From: Leptospira abararensis
GTDB lineage: Bacteria; Spirochaetota; Leptospiria; Leptospirales; Leptospiraceae
Length of the DNA: 64,000 nt
NCBI RefSeq assembly: GCF_016918735.1
Contig: NZ_JAFFPR010000004.1
Coordinates: 1-64,000 of the forward strand
Direction: 5' to 3'
Shown: positions 33,487 through 43,641 of the stretch, in pieces
Layout of the letters: each line of letters starts with the position of its first letter
How positions within the stretch are numbered: the first letter of the stretch is position 1
The notes under the pieces: generated by a model
Told to the model about the DNA's origin: nothing
Databases searched by the model: none
Seen by the model: the letters and a program-made list of their open reading frames with translations, nothing else
Position numbers and translations under genes: made by a program

Positions 33487-36400
33487 AACCATCTCTCTGG
33501 TTTCCCCTATCTTTTGTTATTCTATCTTCGTTTTTTTTCTCACAATGTGCTTTATTTCAGAAAAGTGTTAAGATGACGAATGTCGATTTTGATTATTCGG
33601 CTATCTCAAAAAATTATTTTTCACCGACTCAGTCCAAACCCTTCCCTCTCACAGTTCAACGTGGAAACAACCTATACAATTCGACTACAAACGACGGACG
33701 GTATTTATTCTATGCCACAGACCAAAAGGGTAATTTTGATATTTGGTTTCGCGATCTACAAAGTTCGGTTGTTGTTCCTGTTACTAATCATCCTTTTTCG
33801 GAAACAAAACCTTCCATTTCACCGAATGGAAAGTATCTTGTTTTTGTTTCGGAGGAATTTGATTCAGAAGGAGACTTGGTCCTTTTGCCTATGGACATCG
33901 AAGAGTGGACGCGTGAACTACTCAAAGGCAATCGGTTCATCAATGATGATTTTATCAATCTAACGAACAAACCAAATAAAAGTGGAGAATATACAAAAGG
34001 AATAATTGATACTGATCCTATTTGGTCACCCGATGGAGAAACGATTTATTTTATATCGGATAGGTTCTCACCAGGTTTGCCAAACATTTGTGCACTAAAA
34101 TTGGAAAACCCTGATCGAGTGGCTCAGATTACTTCGAAGGGAGCTACTTCTCCATATATATCTTCGGATGGAAATACTATCTATTTTATTTCTTACTTTG
34201 AAGAGTCGAAAGGGGAGGTTTATCGTATTAACCTGAAAAATTCTGAGATCCAAAGAATCACAAATAATTCCTACTTAGATTTTTCACCCACTGTTGATTC
34301 AAAATCAAAAAACTTATATTACACATCGATTCGAAAAGACACAAACTTAAATGGGAAATTAGACGAAAGAGATAACAGCATTCTTGTGATGAGGAGTTTT
34401 GAAACGGGAGAGGAGAGGGTTTTATCTTCAGGTGAAACTTCCAATTTTGATGTTCGTTACTCACATTTTAATGGTGGTTCAATTCTTTTTTCAGCATCTT
34501 ACTTTAATGCCATTAACATCTATTTTATTCCGGAAAACGGGGCCATTCCGAAACAACCTAACATACGTGAGCAGTACCAGTATGCGAAAACTTTTGTTAC
34601 TGGTCAAAGTTTAGATTCCTACTTTTTAGCTTTGGATTCTGTAGAGTTATTTTATTCGGAAGATCCCTTGTTTCCTGTTTATTCGGCAAGGGTGGCTATT
34701 TTGAAATATGTATCCCTGATTCGAATTGGGAAAAGGGAAGAGGCTCGGATCTATTTGGACTCTTTTCGGCAGAAATCGCAATCGAATCAAAATCAATTTG
34801 CTCTCGTGTTACTTCGATGGGAAGAAACAAAACAAAATGGTCGAACCTTTGATTTTATAAAAGAGGTTCAGTCAGTACCCTCGTCCCAGTGGTCTAAAGA
34901 TGCAGAAGCCATGTTGTATCATCTCCATGTAGATGAATTGGAAACTGAGAAAAAAAACATGCAGGCTTTTGATTCATTAAGGTTAATTTATGAACGCTTT
35001 CCTGATTACCATCAAATCGATGAAATTAAACGAAGATTAGGTGGCTATGAATTTAAACCTTCTTCCTTAAAGTTGTCCCATTTGTATCAGGAAATGATCC
35101 AGGGATGGGAGGAGGAAAAAAAACGATATTTATCGAATCCATCTCTTCCTTTTTCGAATAATCAAAAAAGAGACCTTCGATACCTTTTAGAAGATGTCGC
35201 TCAGAAAATTTCAGAAAATCGAAATAGCGAATCGATCATTTCGATTGTGAACTCTTTGTTAGGTGATACTGAAACAAACCAAATTCATCAATATACGATT
35301 ACGCTAAAGTTTTTGAAAGCAAAGGCACTATCGGATGTTCGTAAGTTTAACGAATCAAATGAAGTTTTAGATTCCATTATCCCAATTCCCATTCAAATTG
35401 ATTTGGAACCGGCTGGCAAACCTTCAATTTTTGAAACTCCTTCCTTTATCGCGGCCTACAAAAGCCCTATTTTGTTACGAGCAAATTTGCTAAAGTATTA
35501 CAATCAAAAAACCACCGGAAATACTTCTGATGCACTTCGTAACTTAAAAATATATTTAGAATTTTATGATCCGATCCTAGGTGTTGATTTGGGTGCAGAA
35601 GATATTCAAAGTGCTTTTTTCTATTTTGAGAATAGAGCAGTGGAATTTGAAAGGATTGGCGATTTACTCCAATCTTCTTTTCATTATTTTTTTAATAACC
35701 AGAACATGTTCCTTGTGAAAACAAGAAATTTATATTTAGATTCCTTGTATAAGGAATACGCCATTTATTACCAACGGAAGATGGTTGATACAATCTTCCG
35801 TTATGGAAAAAAAATACGTGAAGAAGAAGAACGTGCCCTTTTAAACCAACTCAATATCTTAAGCAAAGATAAATTGAATGTTGTTGGTAATCTTTCTGGT
35901 GTAACTTCTCTCCTTACAGACAATGAGCTGCTTCGTGGTGTGGTTGATATTAAGGACTTCGAAAAAATAGAAGTTCTATCAGAAAAGGCACTTAGTTGGA
36001 CAGAACTTTATTATAAACAAGCAGTCCCGCGAGCGAGACCCTATTTGGATCTTGCGACACTTTATGGATACTCTTACTATCTCATCAATAAATATGTAAC
36101 TTTTGAGTCTTACTATTACTCCACAGGTACAATGACCGATGTTCGTAAAACGGAAATTTTAGAAAATTTTAAAAGAGCAGAGTTGGAACTTCGCTGGATT
36201 ATCTACGCCGATCCCACTCATTATGATGCATATCAGTTGCTTGGTTGGTTGTATCAATATGTTGATTTGATCAAAATGCAGAAAAATCCAAAATCAGGAG
36301 AGATCGATTCCGAAGTGTATGAGGCACTTTATAAAAAGTATTTTCCTGATAAAAACTTAGAAGCAAATATTGAGTTATACAATCAAATCCTTGTATTTTT

Positions 36401-39400
36401 GGGTGAGGACTACGGGGATCGTAAGGTGATCTCTGATTTGAATCTCAATTTGGGAAATAACTACTTTTTATTAAGTAATTTTCCAAAAGCAAATGAAAGT
36501 TATCGTAAGGTAGAAGATGCATCTATTTATTTGTCTGTAAAAAATCAGTTTGAAGGATACAAACAAGAAGCCATCTATCGCTTTAACTATGGTAAGTCGT
36601 TGATTTATCAAGGCCAATATAAAAAGGCATCGGAACAATTTTCAAAATCCATCGACATCTATTTTAAAAATGAATACTACCAATCGGTGAATGAACACGC
36701 ATCAGAGCCAAATTCTTTTGCATTGGGTAAGCTGAATGAAATCCGTTCCAAGTTAGCCTTGTTATTTTCTTTGAAAGGTTTATCCGAATTAGAATTTGGT
36801 AATTTTGAAATTGCAATCGCTTCTTTTCAAACAGCCATTGCTTATAATAAAGATGTAAAGTTTATTAGTCCGGTAAATTTAGCAAATTATCTTGCAATCG
36901 CTTTTCAGAAAAGTGGTCGGTTTCGTGATTCCTACCAGATGTTAAACATAGCCGAAACAGAATATAAATCCAACAAAGAAACCATATTACAACGCTTTCG
37001 GAAATGGAGTTTGTGGAATGTCTTTTTCGGCGATAACCTACGAGTCATTGGGGATGGTAGATTCCCAGGTGAGTTTCCGAACGATTTTAAATACCTTCTA
37101 ACATTGGGGATTCGGATTGAAAATCACATTGAACAAGAAGAATATTCTGCCGCGCTCTCTGAGATACAAGTTAGAAATGAACTAATCACTTCGAAGGATT
37201 TAGATGATACAATTATTGGTAAAAATATCCTAGCAAAGTCTAGACAGGTAGAAGCACAAATTTACCAAAGAAGCCAATTGCAGGTAGAGGCAGTTGAACA
37301 TTATAAAGAATTGGCTGATATCCTCTTTGAAAATACAACGAATAAAGGTTTTGAAAATCTATTTCAGAACTATGCATATTCAGTTTTTTCATTACAAGAA
37401 TCCCCTGAATTTCGATTTGAAACCAAGCGTACCTTACTTAATGAATTTATAGATCAGCTAAATCTTTGGAAAAAAAGAGAAATCTCCAAATGTTCTGAAT
37501 CATATGAGCTTTGTGAAAATTCTTTTAGAATTAACAATCCAAAATTTGATATTGTCTATGGAACTGGATTGTATTATTTATCTCTTTTGTTAGAAGCGGA
37601 AGGGAAAGATTTTCAATCCATTTTAGGAAAGGCAGTGGTAATTCTCGAAAATCCAGGCCTTGTGGATCCTCGGGTCATTGGTTTAACAAATGATCCGATT
37701 TCTCGTCAAACAAGAGTTCGTATTCTATTGAATCTTTACTCCATTTATATGAAGTTAGGTGATTTTTTTATCGCTGAGAAAAAATGGAAGGAAGCCTCTG
37801 AGTTGTCATATGAATTTCGATTGGATGAAGAAATGTTTTGGGCAAATGCACAGAGATTCAAGTGGGAAAAGTCCCAAGCAAGAGGAGATAAAAAAACAAA
37901 CTATTTAAATTATGGAAAAGATGCGATTCATACTTATCAGTCCAATCTTAGCGTTCGACTGTTTTCGCCTAAATATCGTTTGGTTGACTTTTTGGAGTCT
38001 TATTCCGAGGCACTACTTACTTCAGGCGAAACTAAATCCCTTGTAAATCATTGGGAAAATTTTAGAAGTCTGGAGTTATTCCGCGATTTGATTTCTGCCC
38101 AATTTGAATTTGAAGATTCCAAATTAAATTTATATTACCAAGATTTAGTAAAATGGGTAAAAGGTTATCGTAAACTTAGTAATTCCATCTCAGAAAAGGC
38201 ACTAAGGCGCGAGCCAGTGGCTCTTTCTTTAAAACAACAAGAGACAGAACTCCAAAATTTAGATACAATCCTTGGAAAACTAAAGATGGTTTCCCCGGAA
38301 CGATCTGCATTTTTAGATCCTAAACGGACAAATAGTGACGAGTTTCTGACAGGTTGGGTTGGTTTATATCCAACGAATGAATTGAATTATTTTTTCTATT
38401 CGCAGGAAGGGAAATTCAAATCGGAAGCCTGTCCCCAGTTGGAGCTGAGTGTATGTATTCCAAAACTAGGGAACTCTTCCCCTACAATACAAATCATTGG
38501 AACAAAAGTAAACGGAAGTTTGGTGAATTCTGTTGTTGGTGAATATCGTAAATCCAATCTTTTCCCTGTGCTTTTTTTCGATAGAAACCATAAAGATTTA
38601 TTTGCTGAAAGAAATGAACGTAGATTGAAGTGGGTAACCATTTACGGCGAAACCGAAAATAATAAACAAGATAAAAATGTGCGTACCCTTTCTTCAGGAG
38701 ATCTTGGTGTTTATCTTTATGATACTGATTATTTAGTTACCAATCGTTCTCTTGATAAACAAACAACTCTGTTTGGAGATGAGAAGTCACATGTTTTTCC
38801 TGTTCGTGAGATTTTCCAGGGAACTGGGTCTGAAATTTCAGTCATAGGATTAAACGATTCCAATTTCAATACAGAGAAACAATGGAATTTGCTTGGCAAA
38901 CTGTATGAAGTTTTACGTTCCAAACGAATTCAGAATATAGTCTCCTATCCTTCAAAGAAGAACGAAGATTATACATCAATGAAACTTGATTCTTTTGCAA
39001 AAGATGCGAATCATCTTTTGATTGGAAATTGGAAAGAGTTTTCGGTTTCAAAAGATGGGTTAGGAAAAAAAGCAGAAGGTTTCATTGAAGCAGGTTTTTT
39101 GAAAGAGAAATCTAAGGAATTTGTAGATGCCTACGAGAATTATTATACCGCTTCTACCTTGTTAGATGACGGTGACCCGTCTTTGCCTTCGCTTGAATTG
39201 AAACTTGCAAAGTTAAAAACAGAAATATTCCCAAACGTATCTAAAAAATCTTTTTTTCGCCCACTCTGGTCTAAGTATTCGAAATCTCCGTTTCAGAATC
39301 AAATTCGTTATGAATATTTAGTCTCATGTCTTTCTTCCAAAGAAAAGGAAGACTGCAAATACAATACCTCTGATTTTTTAGGCGATGAAAAGGAATCCTT

Positions 39401-41423
39401 CTTAGGTGCCATTGACTTTTACTTTCAGCTTCGTACTGGTAATGTAAAAGACCTTGCTTCAAAAAATGAGATTCGATCTAAGTTGGAAGCTAAGGAAGAT
39501 CCTTTTTTACAAGCTTATCGACTTGGGACTTTATACATTCAAAACTATTTATTTAACGAAGCTGAATCTGAAACAAACAAATTAACTCGACTTGCAAAAA
39601 CACCGAAAGAAAAGACGGTCGCAAAAAACCGTATTTTAGAATTATATTTTCATAAAGGATTTTTGTTAGGTGATAAAAATATATATTTAACTCCGCTTAC
39701 TTCTACTTCAGCATACAATTATGGATTTAAAAAAGATTGGAAAAATTTTGATGAAAAAACTCTTTCCAGAGATTTTACAAAATTTGGATATTCGGACTCT
39801 ATTTATGACTCATACAGATTGAGGTTGTATTCTGCATGGAAAGAACAACTCCAAACTGGATACTTTGAGTCGATGTCACTAACACCTGAATATTTAACCA
39901 GCGGGGAATCTGTTTTAACAAAACTTTCTCATTTAAACCGGACATTATTCTTTCATTTGCTTTTAAGTTCTGTCCCCTTTCAAAAGAACGGGGAAGTGAA
40001 TTCTTTAATGGAACTTTTGGTTTCTGAGGAATTAAAAGAGGGACGCAATTACAGAACGTTATTTTTCCGTTTGGAGCTTGCAAAAGCGTTGTTACTCCGT
40101 GGGGAATCGGAAATGGCAGAATCGTTGGTTTCAAAGATTCAAGCCATGGATAAAGAGTTAGGTGATGGGAACCAGTTTTGGCAAGAAAGATGGAATGATT
40201 TTAAGTGGAAACGGGATTATTTAAAAAATCGATCTTCCACAATCTCACATCCAAGTATATTTCTGAAACTCTATCAAGTTGCTAAATCGAAAAAACCTGA
40301 GGAGTACATTTTTTTACTAAATGAGTTTAATAAAAAAATGCGGGGAGAGTTCTTGAGTCCAGAACTTAGGGAAGAGTATGAATTTTTATTTCATTTCCTT
40401 TTGCAACAAAGTTTGGAAAAAAATAGTTCCGAAAGTTTTTTTGATCTAGCAGTCGCCAGAGAGGTGTTTCGTTTTACTTCCAATCGTTTTTCTGATAGCG
40501 AATTATATGTAAAACAGATTCCCAATTTTGAAATCTATTCGGAACGTTTGAAGAAAAGGATGGTTGGTAAACAAGAATTCCACGGCCTCTTTGATCTTGG
40601 AAAAAAAACATACTTATTAAGTTTTGCATCAGGAAAGTCACTCGGTCGTGAGATGTTCTCCGACAACAAATCCATTTATAGGGAATCAGTTAAATACTTC
40701 CGTTCCGCAGAATCTGGGAATCAGGAAGTGATCCTTAGAGAGTCTTTGGCAGATAAATACCGAACTAGTTTTAGGTTAAACAAATCCAATCGACACTATA
40801 TCTATAGTTCTGGAATTCATGCAGTAGTGCCGATGGTGATACCAGATACAGAATACTATTCTGTGGCTTCTGTTTCTGATTTTCTTTCAAATCCTATTTT
40901 GAAATTTATTTCCATTTCTCCTAAAAAACCAGATGTATCTGTCATTGGCTGGAAATCTTCCGCAGAAAATGAAATTAATGCAAACCTTATGTTATGGGAA
41001 ACTAATGGGAAAAGGGATGGGTATTCGCCATATAGCATTGATTTTGCGGAGATTGGTTGGTGTGAAAACAACTATTTGTGTAGTGCTGGAGTTCCGTTGT
41101 TTGGTTTAGTTGGGAAAGGTGGAAATACTGCTAAGGTGTATGCGAACCAAAGGATTGGCACTTCAACGCAATACACTAATGATTTTAGCGGAGTGGCTTA
41201 TTACTTAGCAAGGGAGAATACAGGGCTCTTTGTATTACACTCAGGGATTCAAACGGGAGTTCATAATTTGTTTTTTTTGAAACAATTTATGTTAGCAAAT
41301 GATTTGCCAAAACCGTTACACATACGGTTGGTAGAAGGAAAAGAAGCGGCACGAAATTCTACAATCGATGACCGCTATTGGATAGGATATAAACTTTATA
41401 CTTCTGCCATGATTGAAGATTAA
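33483..41423 (+). CDS. Giant lipoprotein: beta-propeller, TPR-like arrays and CHAT-like domains
   Basis: A 2646-aa protein starting MKPSLWFPL with signal peptide and lipobox FFSQC (Cys22). Residues ~55-370 are TolB/PD40-type propeller blades (SPNGKYLVFVS, SPDGETIYFIS, SSDGNTIYFIS) with an EF-hand-like loop DTNLNGKLDERD. Residues ~390-1600 are helical repeats with TPR features (NYFLLSNFPKANESYRKVE; AIYRFNYGKSLIYQGQYKKASEQF in part). Two regions (~1620-1850 and ~2365-2646) have the layout of CHAT domains; the last ends DDRYWIGYKLY, like the WAxFxLxG end of CHAT. No catalytic His/Cys pair is identified, so protease activity is doubtful. It overlaps the YdbL-like gene (ATGA). It is probably attached to a membrane and displayed in the periplasm or on the surface. 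Confidence 0.7.
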   Translation: MKPSLWFPLSFVILSSFFFSQCALFQKSVKMTNVDFDYSAISKNYFSPTQSKPFPLTVQRGNNLYNSTTNDGRYLFYATDQKGNFDIWFRDLQSSVVVPVTNHPFSETKPSISPNGKYLVFVSEEFDSEGDLVLLPMDIEEWTRELLKGNRFINDDFINLTNKPNKSGEYTKGIIDTDPIWSPDGETIYFISDRFSPGLPNICALKLENPDRVAQITSKGATSPYISSDGNTIYFISYFEESKGEVYRINLKNSEIQRITNNSYLDFSPTVDSKSKNLYYTSIRKDTNLNGKLDERDNSILVMRSFETGEERVLSSGETSNFDVRYSHFNGGSILFSASYFNAINIYFIPENGAIPKQPNIREQYQYAKTFVTGQSLDSYFLALDSVELFYSEDPLFPVYSARVAILKYVSLIRIGKREEARIYLDSFRQKSQSNQNQFALVLLRWEETKQNGRTFDFIKEVQSVPSSQWSKDAEAMLYHLHVDELETEKKNMQAFDSLRLIYERFPDYHQIDEIKRRLGGYEFKPSSLKLSHLYQEMIQGWEEEKKRYLSNPSLPFSNNQKRDLRYLLEDVAQKISENRNSESIISIVNSLLGDTETNQIHQYTITLKFLKAKALSDVRKFNESNEVLDSIIPIPIQIDLEPAGKPSIFETPSFIAAYKSPILLRANLLKYYNQKTTGNTSDALRNLKIYLEFYDPILGVDLGAEDIQSAFFYFENRAVEFERIGDLLQSSFHYFFNNQNMFLVKTRNLYLDSLYKEYAIYYQRKMVDTIFRYGKKIREEEERALLNQLNILSKDKLNVVGNLSGVTSLLTDNELLRGVVDIKDFEKIEVLSEKALSWTELYYKQAVPRARPYLDLATLYGYSYYLINKYVTFESYYYSTGTMTDVRKTEILENFKRAELELRWIIYADPTHYDAYQLLGWLYQYVDLIKMQKNPKSGEIDSEVYEALYKKYFPDKNLEANIELYNQILVFLGEDYGDRKVISDLNLNLGNNYFLLSNFPKANESYRKVEDASIYLSVKNQFEGYKQEAIYRFNYGKSLIYQGQYKKASEQFSKSIDIYFKNEYYQSVNEHASEPNSFALGKLNEIRSKLALLFSLKGLSELEFGNFEIAIASFQTAIAYNKDVKFISPVNLANYLAIAFQKSGRFRDSYQMLNIAETEYKSNKETILQRFRKWSLWNVFFGDNLRVIGDGRFPGEFPNDFKYLLTLGIRIENHIEQEEYSAALSEIQVRNELITSKDLDDTIIGKNILAKSRQVEAQIYQRSQLQVEAVEHYKELADILFENTTNKGFENLFQNYAYSVFSLQESPEFRFETKRTLLNEFIDQLNLWKKREISKCSESYELCENSFRINNPKFDIVYGTGLYYLSLLLEAEGKDFQSILGKAVVILENPGLVDPRVIGLTNDPISRQTRVRILLNLYSIYMKLGDFFIAEKKWKEASELSYEFRLDEEMFWANAQRFKWEKSQARGDKKTNYLNYGKDAIHTYQSNLSVRLFSPKYRLVDFLESYSEALLTSGETKSLVNHWENFRSLELFRDLISAQFEFEDSKLNLYYQDLVKWVKGYRKLSNSISEKALRREPVALSLKQQETELQNLDTILGKLKMVSPERSAFLDPKRTNSDEFLTGWVGLYPTNELNYFFYSQEGKFKSEACPQLELSVCIPKLGNSSPTIQIIGTKVNGSLVNSVVGEYRKSNLFPVLFFDRNHKDLFAERNERRLKWVTIYGETENNKQDKNVRTLSSGDLGVYLYDTDYLVTNRSLDKQTTLFGDEKSHVFPVREIFQGTGSEISVIGLNDSNFNTEKQWNLLGKLYEVLRSKRIQNIVSYPSKKNEDYTSMKLDSFAKDANHLLIGNWKEFSVSKDGLGKKAEGFIEAGFLKEKSKEFVDAYENYYTASTLLDDGDPSLPSLELKLAKLKTEIFPNVSKKSFFRPLWSKYSKSPFQNQIRYEYLVSCLSSKEKEDCKYNTSDFLGDEKESFLGAIDFYFQLRTGNVKDLASKNEIRSKLEAKEDPFLQAYRLGTLYIQNYLFNEAESETNKLTRLAKTPKEKTVAKNRILELYFHKGFLLGDKNIYLTPLTSTSAYNYGFKKDWKNFDEKTLSRDFTKFGYSDSIYDSYRLRLYSAWKEQLQTGYFESMSLTPEYLTSGESVLTKLSHLNRTLFFHLLLSSVPFQKNGEVNSLMELLVSEELKEGRNYRTLFFRLELAKALLLRGESEMAESLVSKIQAMDKELGDGNQFWQERWNDFKWKRDYLKNRSSTISHPSIFLKLYQVAKSKKPEEYIFLLNEFNKKMRGEFLSPELREEYEFLFHFLLQQSLEKNSSESFFDLAVAREVFRFTSNRFSDSELYVKQIPNFEIYSERLKKRMVGKQEFHGLFDLGKKTYLLSFASGKSLGREMFSDNKSIYRESVKYFRSAESGNQEVILRESLADKYRTSFRLNKSNRHYIYSSGIHAVVPMVIPDTEYYSVASVSDFLSNPILKFISISPKKPDVSVIGWKSSAENEINANLMLWETNGKRDGYSPYSIDFAEIGWCENNYLCSAGVPLFGLVGKGGNTAKVYANQRIGTSTQYTNDFSGVAYYLARENTGLFVLHSGIQTGVHNLFFLKQFMLANDLPKPLHIRLVEGKEAARNSTIDDRYWIGYKLYTSAMIED

Positions 41424-42505
41424 AGTTTTTTGTTTAAGAATTGTTTGCGAGTTTCTTCCGGTAATTCAAAGAGATTTTTTACTTCCTTATGAAACAGCCC
41501 GAAGTTTTTGCCGGATTTTATAAATAAGGATTCAAAACTAACCTCTCCTGAATGGTAACGAAGAGCCCCTAAAAAATCTTCGTTATTCCATTCACGAGCC
41601 AAAAACTCTTTGGATTTTTCTTCGGGTACTAATTTCTTATGAATCACTTCTTCTTTGAATTGATTCATAATGGCGCGTTTTTGAATCAATTTATTGTCGG
41701 TGTCCAACTGGGATGAATAGAGAGTTTTTAGATCCTCTGCATATTTTTTTAAAAGATCCAAAGTTATTTCTCTACGAACCTTTTCTTTTTTAAACTTTTG
41801 CAAATGAATACTATCTTCCCCCTCTTTTTTTTTATAATAGACTTCTATGCCTTTCTCTTCCACATAACTTGCGTAAGATTCGTTTAGTGTAGAATCTCCA
41901 GGTAAATAAACAGTAGCATGTGCCATTTCGTGAAAAACAAGGCCCACAAGTCTATGGTCAGGCCAACTGAGCTGCGGTGATAACACTGGATCTGAAAACC
42001 AACCAAGTGTCGAGTATCCACCGATGGCTCGAATGCGAGTATCATATCCTTCGGATTTTAATTCATTTTCGAGTGCAATGGCCATTTGTTTATCAAAGTA
42101 ACCTTTGTAGGGAACGGTTCCGGCAATGGGAAACCACCATGTATAGGATTTTAATTCTAACGCTTCCGAAGCGCTAACGTTCCAACCGATTTCTTCCCTT
42201 TCTAATTTTGTATAGTATTCAAACCCACCTTTTTCATTTAATGCTAGTTCCCCGATGGCAAAATTTCTGGCTTCTCGGATTAAATTTAATTTTTGTTTTG
42301 TTTTTAAATCCAATCCTGGTAGGTTTAGAATATCATCGATTTTTTCACGACCCAAGATAATGGAAGATTGTTCCTTACCTAAGTGAAATAAATACGGCAA
42401 ACACCCATGAAGAAAAATGGGAAATAGTAAAACCGTAAATATTCTTGGAATCTTTTTGGTTCGACAGGGAAGGGGAATCGACAAAAGTGGAAGGGGTTTT
42501 GGCAT
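41420..42505 (-). CDS. Putative aminopeptidase lipoprotein (COG4324/PF10023 type)
   Basis: A 361-aa protein. The N-terminus has a longer-than-usual leader ending in lipobox FLHGC. Family blocks are clear: TVPYKGYFDKQMA, GYSTLGWFSDPVLSPQL, the zinc site VFHEMAHATVY (HExxH) and the downstream Glu in LNESYASYVEEKG. It is predicted to be an envelope zinc peptidase of unknown substrate. Its stop overlaps the stop of the giant lipoprotein by 4 bases (convergent). Its ATG lies only 3 bp from the divergent HtrA start and lacks a ribosome site, so the true start is uncertain. Confidence 0.82.
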   Translation of the reverse strand: MPKPLPLLSIPLPCRTKKIPRIFTVLLFPIFLHGCLPYLFHLGKEQSSIILGREKIDDILNLPGLDLKTKQKLNLIREARNFAIGELALNEKGGFEYYTKLEREEIGWNVSASEALELKSYTWWFPIAGTVPYKGYFDKQMAIALENELKSEGYDTRIRAIGGYSTLGWFSDPVLSPQLSWPDHRLVGLVFHEMAHATVYLPGDSTLNESYASYVEEKGIEVYYKKKEGEDSIHLQKFKKEKVRREITLDLLKKYAEDLKTLYSSQLDTDNKLIQKRAIMNQFKEEVIHKKLVPEEKSKEFLAREWNNEDFLGALRYHSGEVSFESLFIKSGKNFGLFHKEVKNLFELPEETRKQFLNKKL

Positions 42506-42508
42506 TCT

Positions 42509-43636
42509 ATGGAAAGAAAAACTTCGATTCCGCCAGTCGTCTACATTAACTTTGCTTTAGTTTTTGTACTTTTGTTTGCGATCTTCTTTCCGGAGATTCG
42601 ATCCGCTGTAACAAAATTGTTTGCTTCCCCGAAACCGATTTCTTCTAGTAAACAAAGCCAAGCCATCCAAATCCAATCCAGCTTTCGTAATGTCTACCGT
42701 GAAGCCCAACAATTTGTAGTCTCTATCCGTACGAAAAAAACGGAGATGATTTTTCATCCTTACGCCTTTGGTGAAAGTAGGGAAGATCGGATCTCTTCCA
42801 TAGGAAGTGGCTTTATCATTGATGAAAGAGGATTTGTTGTCACAAACTACCATGTCATTAAAAATGCAGAGATCATTGAAATCATCATGTCAGATGGTCG
42901 CATTTTTCCTGCACGATATGTAGGAAGCCATGAAAGGGCAGACATAGCTCTTTTGAAAATCCCAAGTAACGACCGTTTTACTCCTGCATTTCTTGGCAAC
43001 TCCGATGAAATTGAAGTGGGGGACTGGGCTATTGCCGTCGGTTCTCCGTATGGACTAGAAAAGACATTTACAGTGGGTGTGGTTTCTGCCAAATCGAGAG
43101 AGGATTTGGATGAAACGGGCCAAACTCATATCCAAACTGACACTGCCATAAACCCTGGATCCAGTGGTGGTCCCCTCCTCAATATCTATGGGGAAGTGGT
43201 GGGGATCAATCGTATGATCCGCTCTTCTTCGGGTGCCAGTGCCGGGATTGGATTTGCCATTCCTATCAACTATGCCAAACGAGTGCTTCGACAAATTGAA
43301 CAAAACGTGGGCCAGAACATTCGGCCGGCAACCCTCGGTGTGATGGCCACTGCCCCTCTCCCTGACCACAGGAAATCACTTGGAATTCCTGGGGAAACCG
43401 TGGGTGTTTTGGTCTATGATATAGAACCCAATTCTTCTGCGGAAAAAGGGGGACTTAGGCGTTACGACTTTATTGAGGGGGCCAATGGACTCCAAATCCG
43501 CCATATCAATGATTTACGAGAACAAGTGGGACTTGTTGGTCTTGGGGGCGTCTTACGGTTGAAGATATTACGGGATACCCAAGAGATGGAATTATCGATC
43601 CCTTTGGTCGAAGCCGCCTATAAAAAAGGCCAGTAA
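42509..43636 (+). CDS. HtrA/Deg-family serine protease with one PDZ domain
   Basis: A 375-aa protein with a single N-terminal membrane anchor (about 10-30). The trypsin-like domain has the full triad: His115 in TNYHVI, Asp145 in ADIALLK and Ser219 in NPGSSGG. One PDZ domain follows (from about 265, with VLVYDIEPNSSAEKGGLRRYDFI). Anchor plus one PDZ is the DegS-like layout. It acts in the periplasm on misfolded or signalling proteins. GGAAGGGG lies 12 bases before the ATG. The aminotransferase gene follows 5 bp later. Confidence 0.93.
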   Translation: MERKTSIPPVVYINFALVFVLLFAIFFPEIRSAVTKLFASPKPISSSKQSQAIQIQSSFRNVYREAQQFVVSIRTKKTEMIFHPYAFGESREDRISSIGSGFIIDERGFVVTNYHVIKNAEIIEIIMSDGRIFPARYVGSHERADIALLKIPSNDRFTPAFLGNSDEIEVGDWAIAVGSPYGLEKTFTVGVVSAKSREDLDETGQTHIQTDTAINPGSSGGPLLNIYGEVVGINRMIRSSSGASAGIGFAIPINYAKRVLRQIEQNVGQNIRPATLGVMATAPLPDHRKSLGIPGETVGVLVYDIEPNSSAEKGGLRRYDFIEGANGLQIRHINDLREQVGLVGLGGVLRLKILRDTQEMELSIPLVEAAYKKGQ

Positions 43637-43641
43637 ATTTT

